From an uncultured Lachnospiraceae bacterium (GTDB lineage: Bacteria; Bacillota; Clostridia; Lachnospirales; Lachnospiraceae), in contig CAMWGV010000019.1 in NCBI GenBank assembly GCA_947173945.1, forward strand, positions 1-45,171: a stretch of 45,171 nucleotides of DNA, read 5' to 3'. Position numbers and translations under genes: made by a program. Of this stretch, positions 33,809 to 41,371 are shown piece after piece. Every line of letters starts with the position of its first letter. The stretch's first letter is position 1. The notes under the pieces were generated by a model. The model was not told the origin of the DNA. It was given only the letters and a program-made list of their open reading frames with translations, and searched no databases.

Positions 33809-34639
33809 ATGGCATACAAAAGAATTTTAACGATACAGGATATATCATGCTTGGGACAATGTTCACTTACCGTGGCGCTACCTATCCTTTCCGCTTGTGG
33901 AATTGAAACATGTGTACTTCCATCTGCTGTTTTATCAACACATACAGGAGGATTTACAGGTTATACATTCCGGGATTTAACAGATGATATGCCTGAAATT
34001 TTACTACACTGGGAAAAAGAAAAATTAAGCTTTGACGGCTTTTATACCGGATATCTTGGAAGCAAAACTCAGATTGACTATGTCAAAAAAATTATGAATA
34101 GTGTGGGCAATGCTGGAAATGTTAAGATAGTTGATCCTGCAATGGCAGATGGTGGAAAGCTTTATCCGGGATTTGATGAATCCTTTGCTGCGGCAATGGG
34201 AAGCTTGTGCGATGAGGCGGATATCATACTTCCGAATATTACAGAAGCATGTCTGATTACCAAGACGGATTACAAAGAAAAGTATGATGAGGAATACATT
34301 GATTCCCTTCTGAAAAGGCTTACAGAAAAATCAGAAAAAACAGTGATACTTACAGGTGTTTCTTTTGAAGAAAACAGCACCGGTGTTATGGTTTATGAAA
34401 ACGGAAATAAAAAGTATTATAAACATGAAAAAATAAGCAAAGGCTGTCATGGTACAGGAGATATATTTGCATCAGCTTTTGCAGGTTCCTTTTTGAAAGG
34501 AAAGGATGCATATACTTCAGCGGTTATTGCAGCTGATTACGTAGTTGACTGTATTAAGGAAACCATTCATGATGAAGCTCATTGGTATGGTGCAAAATTT
34601 GAGCCTGTACTTGGAAAGCTTATTGGAAGGCTGGCATAA
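33809..34639 (+). CDS. Pyridoxal/pyridoxamine kinase-like PfkB-family kinase
   Basis: 276 residues. The start ILTIQDISCLGQCSLTVALP and the glycine-rich GCHGTGDIFASAFAG (anion hole and catalytic Asp) identify the PdxY/PdxK-type ribokinase family, which phosphorylates vitamin B6 vitamers in salvage. It has a strong ribosome binding site (AAGGAGG). It sits between spoIVB and spo0A, which are normally adjacent. Substrate within the B6 group is not certain. Confidence 0.87.
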   Translation: MAYKRILTIQDISCLGQCSLTVALPILSACGIETCVLPSAVLSTHTGGFTGYTFRDLTDDMPEILLHWEKEKLSFDGFYTGYLGSKTQIDYVKKIMNSVGNAGNVKIVDPAMADGGKLYPGFDESFAAAMGSLCDEADIILPNITEACLITKTDYKEKYDEEYIDSLLKRLTEKSEKTVILTGVSFEENSTGVMVYENGNKKYYKHEKISKGCHGTGDIFASAFAGSFLKGKDAYTSAVIAADYVVDCIKETIHDEAHWYGAKFEPVLGKLIGRLA

Positions 34640-34644
34640 AAAAC

Positions 34645-34674
34645 TTGCACATATAAGGGATAATAGATTAAAAT
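34645..34674 (+). promoter_or_regulatory. Possible promoter before the DUF6472 gene
   Basis: TTGCAC (34645-34650) and TAAAAT (34669-34674) with an 18-bp spacer. The predicted start near 34681 falls inside the 5' arm of the structured element that follows. Confidence 0.4.
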
Positions 34675-34748
34675 AAAGCTGTTACACTGAGAAACTATCA
34701 CTATATATTAGTAGTCAGGTTTCCCGACGTTACAGCTTTATTATTTTA
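34669..34748 (+). other. Structured intergenic element of unknown function
   Basis: AATAAAGCTGT (34672-34682) pairs perfectly with ACAGCTTTATT (34732-34742) around 49 nt that can form further pairs, for example GAAAC with GTTTC and ACTA with TAGT. A T/A-rich tail follows. It may be a terminator for the upstream gene with an unusually elaborate apex or an RNA regulator of the next gene. It matches no riboswitch class I know. Confidence 0.45.
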
Positions 34749-34787
34749 TATGGAAATGAATCCTGTTGTTCTTGAGAGGGTAATAAA

Positions 34788-34991
34788 ATGGCAGATAAAA
34801 GAAAGAAAAAAGAAAGACAGACCTGCTGTGAGTCATGTGCATATTTCATGTACGATGATGATTATGAGTGCTATGTATGTGATGTGAATCTTGACGAGGA
34901 TGAAATGTCACGATTTATGTCGGATACATTTTATAATTGTCCATACTATAAGTATGGAGATGAGTACAGTGTTGTTAAAAAGCAGATGTAG
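34788..34991 (+). CDS. Small Cys-rich protein, DUF6472-like
   Basis: 67 residues. After a Lys/Arg-rich start, it has CCESCAYFMYDDD, C-Y-V-C and a final NCPYY, giving five or more cysteines spaced like a metal-binding or zinc-ribbon fold, plus many Asp and Tyr. I associate this pattern with DUF6472 of Lachnospiraceae; function unknown. It ends 21 bp before shikimate kinase and has GAGAGGG upstream, so it is a real gene and probably co-transcribed with aroK. Confidence 0.75.
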   Translation: MADKRKKKERQTCCESCAYFMYDDDYECYVCDVNLDEDEMSRFMSDTFYNCPYYKYGDEYSVVKKQM

Positions 34992-35012
34992 TGGTTGGAG
35001 GTTATGGGTAAA

Positions 35013-35510
35013 ATGAGCAATATAATTCTTATTGGTATGCCGGGAGCAGGAAAAAGTACAATAGGAGTTCTTCTTGCAAAGGCACTTAATTATGCTTTTA
35101 TTGATACAGACTTGATTATACAAAATAAAACAGGAAAGCGTCTTTATGAAATAATAGAGGAACAGGGAATAAATGAATTTTTAAATATTGAAAACGAAAC
35201 ATTAAAAAATGTTGAAGTGGATAAAACCGTGATTGCTACAGGTGGAAGTGCAGTATTTGGAAAGGAAGCAATGGAGCATCTGAAGAAGAACGCAAGGGTG
35301 GTTTATCTAAAGCTTGGATGTGAAGAAGTGGTTAGGAGAGTAAAGAATATTACCACAAGAGGCATTGCCATGCAAAAGGGTGAATCCTTGCAGGATATTT
35401 ATGAGGAAAGGGCTCCTTTATATGATAAATATGCGGATATTACAGTGGAATGTGAGGGAACAACAATAGAGGAGTGTGTCGAGAAAATTGTAAAATTACT
35501 GTATATTTAA
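35013..35510 (+). CDS. aroK: Shikimate kinase
   Basis: 165 residues from the ATG at 35013; GGAGG at 34997-35001 is well spaced for it and too close to the ATG at 35004. P-loop GMPGAGKS (8-15), shikimate-binding FIDTD, and TGGSAVF are present. It phosphorylates shikimate in the chorismate pathway. No other aro gene is in the window. Confidence 0.92.
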   Translation: MSNIILIGMPGAGKSTIGVLLAKALNYAFIDTDLIIQNKTGKRLYEIIEEQGINEFLNIENETLKNVEVDKTVIATGGSAVFGKEAMEHLKKNARVVYLKLGCEEVVRRVKNITTRGIAMQKGESLQDIYEERAPLYDKYADITVECEGTTIEECVEKIVKLLYI

Positions 35511-35559
35511 AGAGGAAATTGCTGATAGAAAATGACTGAAAATGTTGTCATATACTAGT

Positions 35560-35574
35560 GTCGCAACTTGCGAC
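35560..35574. promoter_or_regulatory. Inverted repeat upstream of the first spo0A promoter
   Basis: GTCGCAA-C-TTGCGAC, a perfect 7+1+7 dyad located 11 bp before the -35. Each arm with its flanking T (TGTCGCA) differs by one base from the 0A box TGTCGAA. It could bind a Spo0A dimer or another activator. Confidence 0.5.
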
Positions 35575-35584
35575 CTCTTTGGTC

Positions 35585-35613
35585 TTGTTCCTCAAATATT
35601 GCAATTATATAAT
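35585..35613 (+). promoter_or_regulatory. Sigma-A promoter for the first spo0A paralogue
   Basis: TTGTTC (35585-35590) and TATAAT (35608-35613), 17-bp spacer; predicted start near 35620. Confidence 0.6.
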
Positions 35614-35654
35614 GACAAGGAACAACAAAAAGATTTAGAAAGAGGGAAGGTATT

Positions 35655-36443
35655 ATGAGGATAAAGGTTCTTGTCATTAAGCATGATTTGAGAAGTGCGA
35701 ATGAATTAAAAAGAATACTTGAGACCAAAAGCGAGTTTTGTGTATGCGGTTGTATGACAGATGGACAGGAGGGCATGAAAGCGATTGCTAAAAACAATCC
35801 TGATGTTGTTATCATTGATTTACTTCTTCCAAATATGGATGGAATTGCAATTATGGATGAGTTAAATAAAGATGGTGACAGAGGATTGAAATTTATTGTA
35901 AAAGCAAATGCAAATCAGATTAAATTTGTTGAAAGGGCATATAAAGGACAGCTAAATAATGTATACATAAGTATTATAGATGAATCGGCAAATGATATTG
36001 ATATATGTCAGGAGGTGGTAAATACAAGTAAGACAAAGCTCAAGGGAATATATGTTTATGAATCATCCGATGAGGCATATGAAAGTGCTCTTGAGTTAAA
36101 TGTAACGGAAATAATACACGAGATAGGAGTTCCTGCTCATATTAAGGGGTACCAGTATTTAAGAAGTTCAATTATTATGGCTGTAAAGGATATGGATGTA
36201 CTTAATTCAATTACAAAGCAGCTTTATCCATCAATAGCAAAGGAACATGGGACAACCTCATCAAGAGTGGAAAGAGCGATACGCCATGCAATAGAAGTCG
36301 CATGGGGCAGAGGAAAGACAGATACTATAAATGAGCTGTTTGGATATACGATGAGTCAGGGGAAGCTTAAGCCTACAAACTCAGAATTTATAGCACTTAT
36401 TGCGGATAAAATAAGATTGGACAATAAGATGAAAAGTGCATAA
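35655..36443 (+). CDS. Spo0A paralogue 1, degenerate receiver
   Basis: 262 residues. The C-terminal half (from about 150) is a full Spo0A DNA-binding domain, including [12 protein letters not shown], the recognition helix [18 protein letters not shown] and [14 protein letters not shown]. The receiver keeps the phosphoacceptor-position Asp (D55 in [12 protein letters not shown]) but the metal-binding acidic pair reads K9-H10, the switch Thr position is K83 and the conserved Lys position is I107. It is therefore unlikely to be phosphorylated normally. It may act constitutively, heterodimerise with the second Spo0A, or compete for 0A boxes. It has its own promoter and an AGAGGGAAGG site. Confidence 0.9.
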   Translation: MRIKVLVIKHDLRSANELKRILETKSEFCVCGCMTDGQEGMKAIAKNNPDVVIIDLLLPNMDGIAIMDELNKDGDRGLKFIVKANANQIKFVERAYKGQLNNVYISIIDESANDIDICQEVVNTSKTKLKGIYVYESSDEAYESALELNVTEIIHEIGVPAHIKGYQYLRSSIIMAVKDMDVLNSITKQLYPSIAKEHGTTSSRVERAIRHAIEVAWGRGKTDTINELFGYTMSQGKLKPTNSEFIALIADKIRLDNKMKSA

Positions 36444-36489
36444 GTCGAAGGCTGTCGAACTCTTGTTGCAAAATCATTGGAATTCGACT
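36443..36489. promoter_or_regulatory. Cluster of 0A boxes before the second spo0A
   Basis: A perfect 0A box TGTCGAA is at 36453-36459, a near match AGTCGAA at 36443-36449, and an inverted near match TTCGACT at 36483-36489 that touches the -35. This suggests Spo0A autoregulation, as known for spo0A in Bacillus. Confidence 0.65.
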
Positions 36490-36517
36490 TGACAATACAA
36501 AAATGAAATTATATTAT
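36489..36517 (+). promoter_or_regulatory. Sigma-A promoter for the second spo0A
   Basis: A consensus -35 TTGACA (36489-36494) and -10 TATTAT (36512-36517) with a 17-bp spacer; predicted start near 36524, 46 nt before the ATG. Confidence 0.78.
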
Positions 36518-36569
36518 CTCCATATGGTTATCTTGATTGGTATGGAGAAATAGCTAAAGGGGAGATTAT

Positions 36570-37361
36570 ATGACTGAACAAAAGGTTCGGGTTGTAATTG
36601 CAGATGCAGGCTATGAAATCCTATCAAGGCAGTTACAAGTTCAAAATGGTGATGCAATCGATGTTGTAAAAACGACTGAAGATGGCGCAGAGGTTTATGA
36701 TATTGTTTCCAATTTTAAACCTGATGTGTTGCTGATAGATGTCTTTATAGCAAACATAGATGGCTTAGAGGTCGTTGAACAAATTCGTGCGAATGAAGAA
36801 CTTGCAGGAACAAGTATTATTTTTATAACCAACGTAGGCTCTCCAAGAATTATAAGTATGGCTTTTAATCTTGGTGCAGACTATTATATCATGAAACCAT
36901 GCAATCCTGATATTTTATGCAAGAGAATAATGCAGATAGCGGGCCTTGCAAAAAGCTCCGGAACTGAGGATGTCGAGGAGGAAATAAAGGGAGGGCATGA
37001 GATAAGTACAATAGAAAACGATGTTACAGAAATCATAAGAGAAATAGGCATACCGGCACATATAAAAGGATATCAGTACATACGTGAAGGTATAATAATG
37101 TCTATAAATGACATGAACATGCTCAATTATATTACAAAGCTTCTATATCCAAGCATTGCAAAGAAGTATAAAACCACATCAAGCAGTGTGGAACGAGCAA
37201 TAAGACATGCTATAGAGGTAGCTTGGAGTAGGGGAAAGATTGAGGTTATAGAAGAAATGTTTGGCTATACAGTTAGTGCGGGAAAGGGAAAACCAACAAA
37301 TTCCGAATTTATAGCACTGATAGCTGATAAGCTACGCATAGAATACAAAATGCACGCGTGA
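36570..37361 (+). CDS. spo0A: Spo0A, stage 0 sporulation master regulator (paralogue 2)
   Basis: 263 residues. The receiver has phosphoacceptor D57, T87 (FITNVG) and K109 (IMKPCN). The acidic pair is D12-A13, so one metal-binding Asp is missing, and the usual Pro after the phosphoacceptor (MPxxDG) is Ala (IANIDG). The output domain is complete: [32 protein letters not shown] and [16 protein letters not shown]. It is roughly 70% identical to paralogue 1 in the output domain by eye but little alike in the receiver. It is the better candidate for the phosphorelay-responsive Spo0A. The next gene's likely start lies 18 bp after its stop. Confidence 0.93.
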   Translation: MTEQKVRVVIADAGYEILSRQLQVQNGDAIDVVKTTEDGAEVYDIVSNFKPDVLLIDVFIANIDGLEVVEQIRANEELAGTSIIFITNVGSPRIISMAFNLGADYYIMKPCNPDILCKRIMQIAGLAKSSGTEDVEEEIKGGHEISTIENDVTEIIREIGIPAHIKGYQYIREGIIMSINDMNMLNYITKLLYPSIAKKYKTTSSSVERAIRHAIEVAWSRGKIEVIEEMFGYTVSAGKGKPTNSEFIALIADKLRIEYKMHA

Positions 37362-37378
37362 TGAAAGGAGATACGAAA

Positions 37379-37813
37379 GTGGTAACGCAAGGGACAAATG
37401 ATGGAGGTTCCGGCATGAACAGAGCAAAAGGGAAAACGCATAGTTCAAGAAATGCCGGGACAAGAAATGCATTTGAGGCAAAGAACGGTGGATATTCTAA
37501 CCGAAAACCAAAGCAGGGAAATTCAAAATACCAGCCGAGGTATTCAGGTAAGGATGAAGATGACGACGAAAATGATAACATCAGGAGAAGCAGACCGTCC
37601 AAGCCTAAGGAAAACAAAACCGGCGTAACGCTGCCGGACAAAAATAAGACAATGCTTCGTCTTGAAAAGGAACAAAAGTCAATAAGAAAGAAGCAGAGTC
37701 GGAAAAAGGAAAGCAGCCGACCACAACCTAAGGTTAAGAGGGCGAATAATGTAAATTATACGCGTTCATATGCAAATGGAGATTACGACGATTATGAGGA
37801 ATTTTATGATTAA
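37379..37813 (+). CDS. Uncharacterised hydrophilic, strongly basic protein
   Basis: 144 residues from a GTG at 37379 (AAAGGAG 8 nt upstream); an ATG at 37361 that shares a base with the spo0A stop is an alternative. Composition is dominated by Lys, Arg, Asn, Ser and Gly with an acidic patch DEDDDEND and an acidic Tyr-rich tail. I see no domain, signal or membrane segment, and it is probably disordered. Its location right behind spo0A with no terminator between implies co-transcription. I do not recognise a family. Confidence 0.65.
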   Translation: MVTQGTNDGGSGMNRAKGKTHSSRNAGTRNAFEAKNGGYSNRKPKQGNSKYQPRYSGKDEDDDENDNIRRSRPSKPKENKTGVTLPDKNKTMLRLEKEQKSIRKKQSRKKESSRPQPKVKRANNVNYTRSYANGDYDDYEEFYD

Positions 37814-37873
37814 TTTTCCCCGAAATAAAAAACCAGTCTTTTGACTGGTTTTTTATTTCGGGGAAAATTAATC
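37808..37873. terminator. 66-bp perfect inverted repeat, bidirectional terminator
   Basis: Arms 37808-37838 and 37843-37873 are perfectly complementary over 31 bp around a TTTT loop. The stem includes A/T tracts that serve as T-runs in both directions and contains the GAT-TAA ends of both convergent genes. Confidence 0.92.
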
Positions 37874-38071
37874 TTCAATCACAAAGCTTCCTGATTCATC
37901 GTCGTTAAAAACATAGTAAACTGCGTTTTCTTCCGGTTTTACGTAAAGGCTTAAGGTCTTTAAATCAGCAACCTTTTTTCCGCTTTTTGTCCATATATCT
38001 TTTGCAGTTTTCACTAATGATGCTTCATCAATTTGTTTTCCATAAAATTCAATATAGAAAGATGACTTCAT
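37868..38071 (-). CDS. DUF6465-like small protein
   Basis: 67 residues. FYIEFYGKQIDEASLVKTAK, then LKTLSLYVKPEENAVYYVFND, resembles DUF6465, a small family of unknown function common in Lachnospiraceae. The stop codon lies within the terminator stem. GGAGGTATAATAC precedes the ATG on the minus strand. It is convergent with the basic protein gene and divergent from the 537-residue protein. Confidence 0.78.
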   Translation of the reverse strand: MKSSFYIEFYGKQIDEASLVKTAKDIWTKSGKKVADLKTLSLYVKPEENAVYYVFNDDESGSFVIED

Positions 38072-38150
38072 GTATTATACCTCCTTGCATACTTTTTCTA
38101 TAACACTACTATGATATAACAATATGGTAAAAAAAGCAATAATAAGCTTT

Positions 38151-38157
38151 TGTCGAA
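38151..38157 (+). promoter_or_regulatory. Perfect 0A box in a divergent intergenic region
   Basis: TGTCGAA, between the DUF6465-like gene and the gene at 38307. It lies 62 bp before the -35 at 38213, a little far for direct activation of that promoter. Confidence 0.45.
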
Positions 38158-38212
38158 TGATGTGTAGTTTTTGTTGACAAAATATAGTGATATCAGTAAA
38201 TGCTAAAAAATC

Positions 38213-38241
38213 TTGTTAATTAAAATGTTATATGATATTAT
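38213..38241 (+). promoter_or_regulatory. Sigma-A promoter for the 537-residue protein gene
   Basis: TTGTTA (38213-38218) and TATTAT (38236-38241), 17-bp spacer. Confidence 0.6.
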
Positions 38242-38306
38242 TATGGGAAGTGGCAGTAACATGCCTAGTCATATAACAAAAGCTGCCGGTACTGCGGAGG
38301 TACAAA

Positions 38307-39920
38307 ATGGACGAGAATTATCTTGACAATCTTTTAAATGATTTATCAACGGATGAACAAAAAAATATAGATGAAACCATATCAGAAGACTCAGGAGTGA
38401 ATTTGGATTTGTCAGATCTTGGAGATATATCACTGGATGAGTTGGATGAGCTTGACGATATAGATTTATCTTCACTTGAGCTTGATGACATAGATTTTGA
38501 TGATGTTGATGTCACTAAGCTTGATGGAGGAGCTATTTCTTCTTCTTCTTCTGGTAATTCATTTGATGAGGCAGAGGATTTTGATATGGCAACTCTCCTT
38601 GAGGATGAGGATGAGATGCAGGATATGTTTTCTGAAAGCATAGAAGATATCGCTGATATGATGCTGGCTGAAGATGAGTATTCTGATTCGGGTGCTGATA
38701 TGGATGTTAATATGGGTGCTGATATGAATGCTGCTGAGGAATACACCGAAATGAACAATGGTGTTTTTGAGGAAGCCGATACAGCACAACAGCTTGACGA
38801 GAATTTTATGGATATGGTTATGGGTGAAGAAGAAGGTGCTGAAGGAGAAAGTGCTGAAGCAGGTACTTCACAGGATTCGTCTGTGGTTGCGGATGACACG
38901 ACACCGAAAACTGCTGAGGAAATAGATCAAATGGATTTGGACGACTTGTTTTCTGCACTTGGAATAGATGATGACAAGCCGAATGATGAAGAAAATTATA
39001 CAGCAAATCAGGATAAGCTTGATGATTTGATTAATTCATCTTCCGAATTTGACTTTGAGGATGGAGATATTTCTGATATCGAAGATATAGAGGATAAAAC
39101 GCCTGGAGCTGATGGAAAGAAATCTAAGAAGCGAGGAAAAAAAGAAAAGGGCGAAAAGAAGTCATTATCTACCATTTTATTTGGTGAGCCTGATGAGGAT
39201 GACGAGGAAGAAGAAAGACTCTTTGAGGAAAAGAAGGCAAAAAAGGCAGAAGATAAGGTACAAAAACAGGCGGTAAAGGAAGAAAAGAAAGCCAAGAAAC
39301 AGGAAAAGAAGGCATTAAAGCAGAGGGCTAATGCCGATAAGAAGCAGGAAAAGGAGAAAATAAAGCAGGAAAAGCTTGCGGAGATTAATGCTGAGTTAGA
39401 GCTTGAAAAGGATGAAAAGAAACTCCCGGTTGCAGTGGTTGCTATTGTCTTTTCTTTATTTGCAGTGCTTGGAGTTCTTGTGGTATTTGGCTCTAAGGCA
39501 TTTCATTATTCACAGGTTATAAATAAGGCATCCGATTATTATGACAGACAAAGATACAGACTTGCATACGATGAAGTGTCAGGTGTTGAAATCAAAGATA
39601 ATGATATGGTGCTTAAGGATAAAATATATACAGTTATGTATGTAGAACGGTTTTATGAATCATATGAAAACAACATTTCGTTAGGACGTCCTGACAAGGC
39701 TTTGGATGCACTTATTCGTGGTCTGGAGAAATATGAATTGCATTATCAAGAGGCAGTTGCTCTTAATATTGTCAGTGATTTTGATTCATGTAAGACAAAG
39801 CTGGTAATTGCACTTGATGAAATATATGGACTTTCAGAGGAGGAGGCACACCAGATTATGTCTCTTGCCGGACCGGAGTATTCTTCAAAGCTTATGGAGA
39901 TTGTCTCCAAGATGAAATAA
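38307..39920 (+). CDS. Uncharacterised single-pass protein with acidic and Lys-rich cytoplasmic region
   Basis: 537 residues that I cannot assign to a family. Residues 1-265 are very acidic with repeated short Leu/Asp units such as LDELDELDDIDL. Residues 268-290 and 308-365 are Lys/Glu-rich and likely coiled coil. A single membrane segment lies at about 373-396, followed by an outside domain of about 140 residues with helical TPR-like character. The acidic part would face the cytoplasm. GCGGAGG precedes the ATG. An 0A box lies upstream, next to the spo0A region, so sporulation-linked expression is possible but unproven. Confidence 0.8.
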   Translation: MDENYLDNLLNDLSTDEQKNIDETISEDSGVNLDLSDLGDISLDELDELDDIDLSSLELDDIDFDDVDVTKLDGGAISSSSSGNSFDEAEDFDMATLLEDEDEMQDMFSESIEDIADMMLAEDEYSDSGADMDVNMGADMNAAEEYTEMNNGVFEEADTAQQLDENFMDMVMGEEEGAEGESAEAGTSQDSSVVADDTTPKTAEEIDQMDLDDLFSALGIDDDKPNDEENYTANQDKLDDLINSSSEFDFEDGDISDIEDIEDKTPGADGKKSKKRGKKEKGEKKSLSTILFGEPDEDDEEEERLFEEKKAKKAEDKVQKQAVKEEKKAKKQEKKALKQRANADKKQEKEKIKQEKLAEINAELELEKDEKKLPVAVVAIVFSLFAVLGVLVVFGSKAFHYSQVINKASDYYDRQRYRLAYDEVSGVEIKDNDMVLKDKIYTVMYVERFYESYENNISLGRPDKALDALIRGLEKYELHYQEAVALNIVSDFDSCKTKLVIALDEIYGLSEEEAHQIMSLAGPEYSSKLMEIVSKMK

Positions 39921-39952
39921 TAACGGTTTGCAAACATACGAATGGAGTTATT

Positions 39953-40558
39953 ATGGTAGCTATTATAGATTATGATGCAGGAAATATAAAAAGTGTTGAA
40001 AAAGCTGTAGAGTATCTTGGAGAAACAGCAGTTATAACAAGGGACAGGGATCGTATCATTTCCGCAGATAAGGTTATTCTTCCGGGCGTGGGAAATTTTA
40101 AAGATGCAATGGAGAAGCTTCGCGGATATGGTCTGGACAAGGTTATATATGATGTTTGTGATTTGAAAAAACCATTTCTGGGCATCTGTCTCGGATTACA
40201 GCTTTTGTATAAGACAAGTGAGGAGAGCAGGGGCGTTACCGGTCTTGGAATACTTGATGGTGAAATACTGAGAATACCGGATGCATCAGATATTAAAATA
40301 CCCCAGATTGGCTGGAATTCTCTTGATATCAAAGCGGGAGCAAAGTTATTTAGAGGAATAGAAAATAATTCTTATGTATATTTTGTACATTCTTATTATC
40401 TTAAATCTGCAAATGATGAGGATGTGGCTGCAAGTACAAGGTATGGTGTTGAAATTCACGCTTCTGTGGAAAAGGATAACATATTTGCATGTCAGTTCCA
40501 TCCGGAGAAAAGCTCCACGACAGGACTTGCAATTTTAAAGAATTTTTTAGAACTGTAG
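39953..40558 (+). CDS. hisH: Imidazole glycerol phosphate synthase subunit HisH
   Basis: 201 residues, class I glutamine amidotransferase. Nucleophile C79 is in LGICLGLQLL; the catalytic His-Glu pair is in CQFHPEKSS. It supplies ammonia to HisF for imidazole ring formation in histidine synthesis. hisF follows after 31 bp. No other his gene is in the window. Confidence 0.96.
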   Translation: MVAIIDYDAGNIKSVEKAVEYLGETAVITRDRDRIISADKVILPGVGNFKDAMEKLRGYGLDKVIYDVCDLKKPFLGICLGLQLLYKTSEESRGVTGLGILDGEILRIPDASDIKIPQIGWNSLDIKAGAKLFRGIENNSYVYFVHSYYLKSANDEDVAASTRYGVEIHASVEKDNIFACQFHPEKSSTTGLAILKNFLEL

Positions 40559-40589
40559 CTTTAAGATTGCTACATAAAAGGAGAGCTTT

Positions 40590-41351
40590 ATGCACACGAA
40601 AAGAATTATTCCATGTTTAGATGTAAATAATGGCAGAGTTGTCAAGGGTATAAATTTTGTAAACCTTAAGGATGCAGGAGACCCTGTAAGTGTAGGGGCT
40701 GCATATGACAAGGCTGGAGCTGATGAACTTGTTTTTCTGGATATCACTGCGTCCGTTGATGCTAGAAATATAGTTGTTGATATGGTCAGAAGAGTTGCTG
40801 AAACTGTATTTATTCCCTTCACGGTAGGTGGTGGAATCAGAACTATTGATGATTTCAGGGAAATATTGCGTGAAGGTGCTGATAAGGTGTCCGTAAACTC
40901 TGCTGCAATAGATAATCCGAGACTTATAAGTGATGCCGCTGATAAATTTGGCAGTCAGTGTGTTGTAGTTGCAATCGATGCAAGGAAAAGGCAGGATGGT
41001 TCGGGTTGGAATATATTTAAGCATGGTGGCAGAATAGACACAGGCATTGATGCTGTCTGGTGGGCTATGGAGGCTGACAGGCTTGGAGCAGGTGAGATAC
41101 TTCTTACAAGCATGGATTGCGATGGCACCAAGGCAGGATATGATAATGATCTTACAAGACTTGTAGCGGAAAATGTATCTGTTCCGGTTATTGCTTCAGG
41201 AGGAGCCGGTACAAAGGAGCATTTCTACGATGCACTCACATATGGAAAAGCGGATGCGGCACTTGCAGCATCACTGTTTCATTATAAGGAACTTGAGATT
41301 ATGGATTTGAAGAAATATCTTGCTGATAGAGGGATTCCTGTGAGATATTAA
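40590..41351 (+). CDS. hisF: Imidazole glycerol phosphate synthase subunit HisF
   Basis: 253 residues, a TIM barrel with catalytic D11 ([15 protein letters not shown]) and D130 (VVVAIDARK), plus phosphate-binding loops VGGGIRT and ASGGAGT. It forms the heterodimer with HisH, giving IGP and AICAR. Ribosome binding site AAAGGAGAG. Standard length. Confidence 0.97.
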   Translation: MHTKRIIPCLDVNNGRVVKGINFVNLKDAGDPVSVGAAYDKAGADELVFLDITASVDARNIVVDMVRRVAETVFIPFTVGGGIRTIDDFREILREGADKVSVNSAAIDNPRLISDAADKFGSQCVVVAIDARKRQDGSGWNIFKHGGRIDTGIDAVWWAMEADRLGAGEILLTSMDCDGTKAGYDNDLTRLVAENVSVPVIASGGAGTKEHFYDALTYGKADAALAASLFHYKELEIMDLKKYLADRGIPVRY

Positions 41352-41371
41352 ATGCGATTGGAAATATATTT

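Noticed and set aside
38318-38899. Minus-strand ORF of 193 codons, Ser-rich
   Set aside because: It is the antisense reading of the Asp/Glu-rich part of the gene at 38307, where GAT/GAA-rich codons give Ser/Phe-rich open frames.
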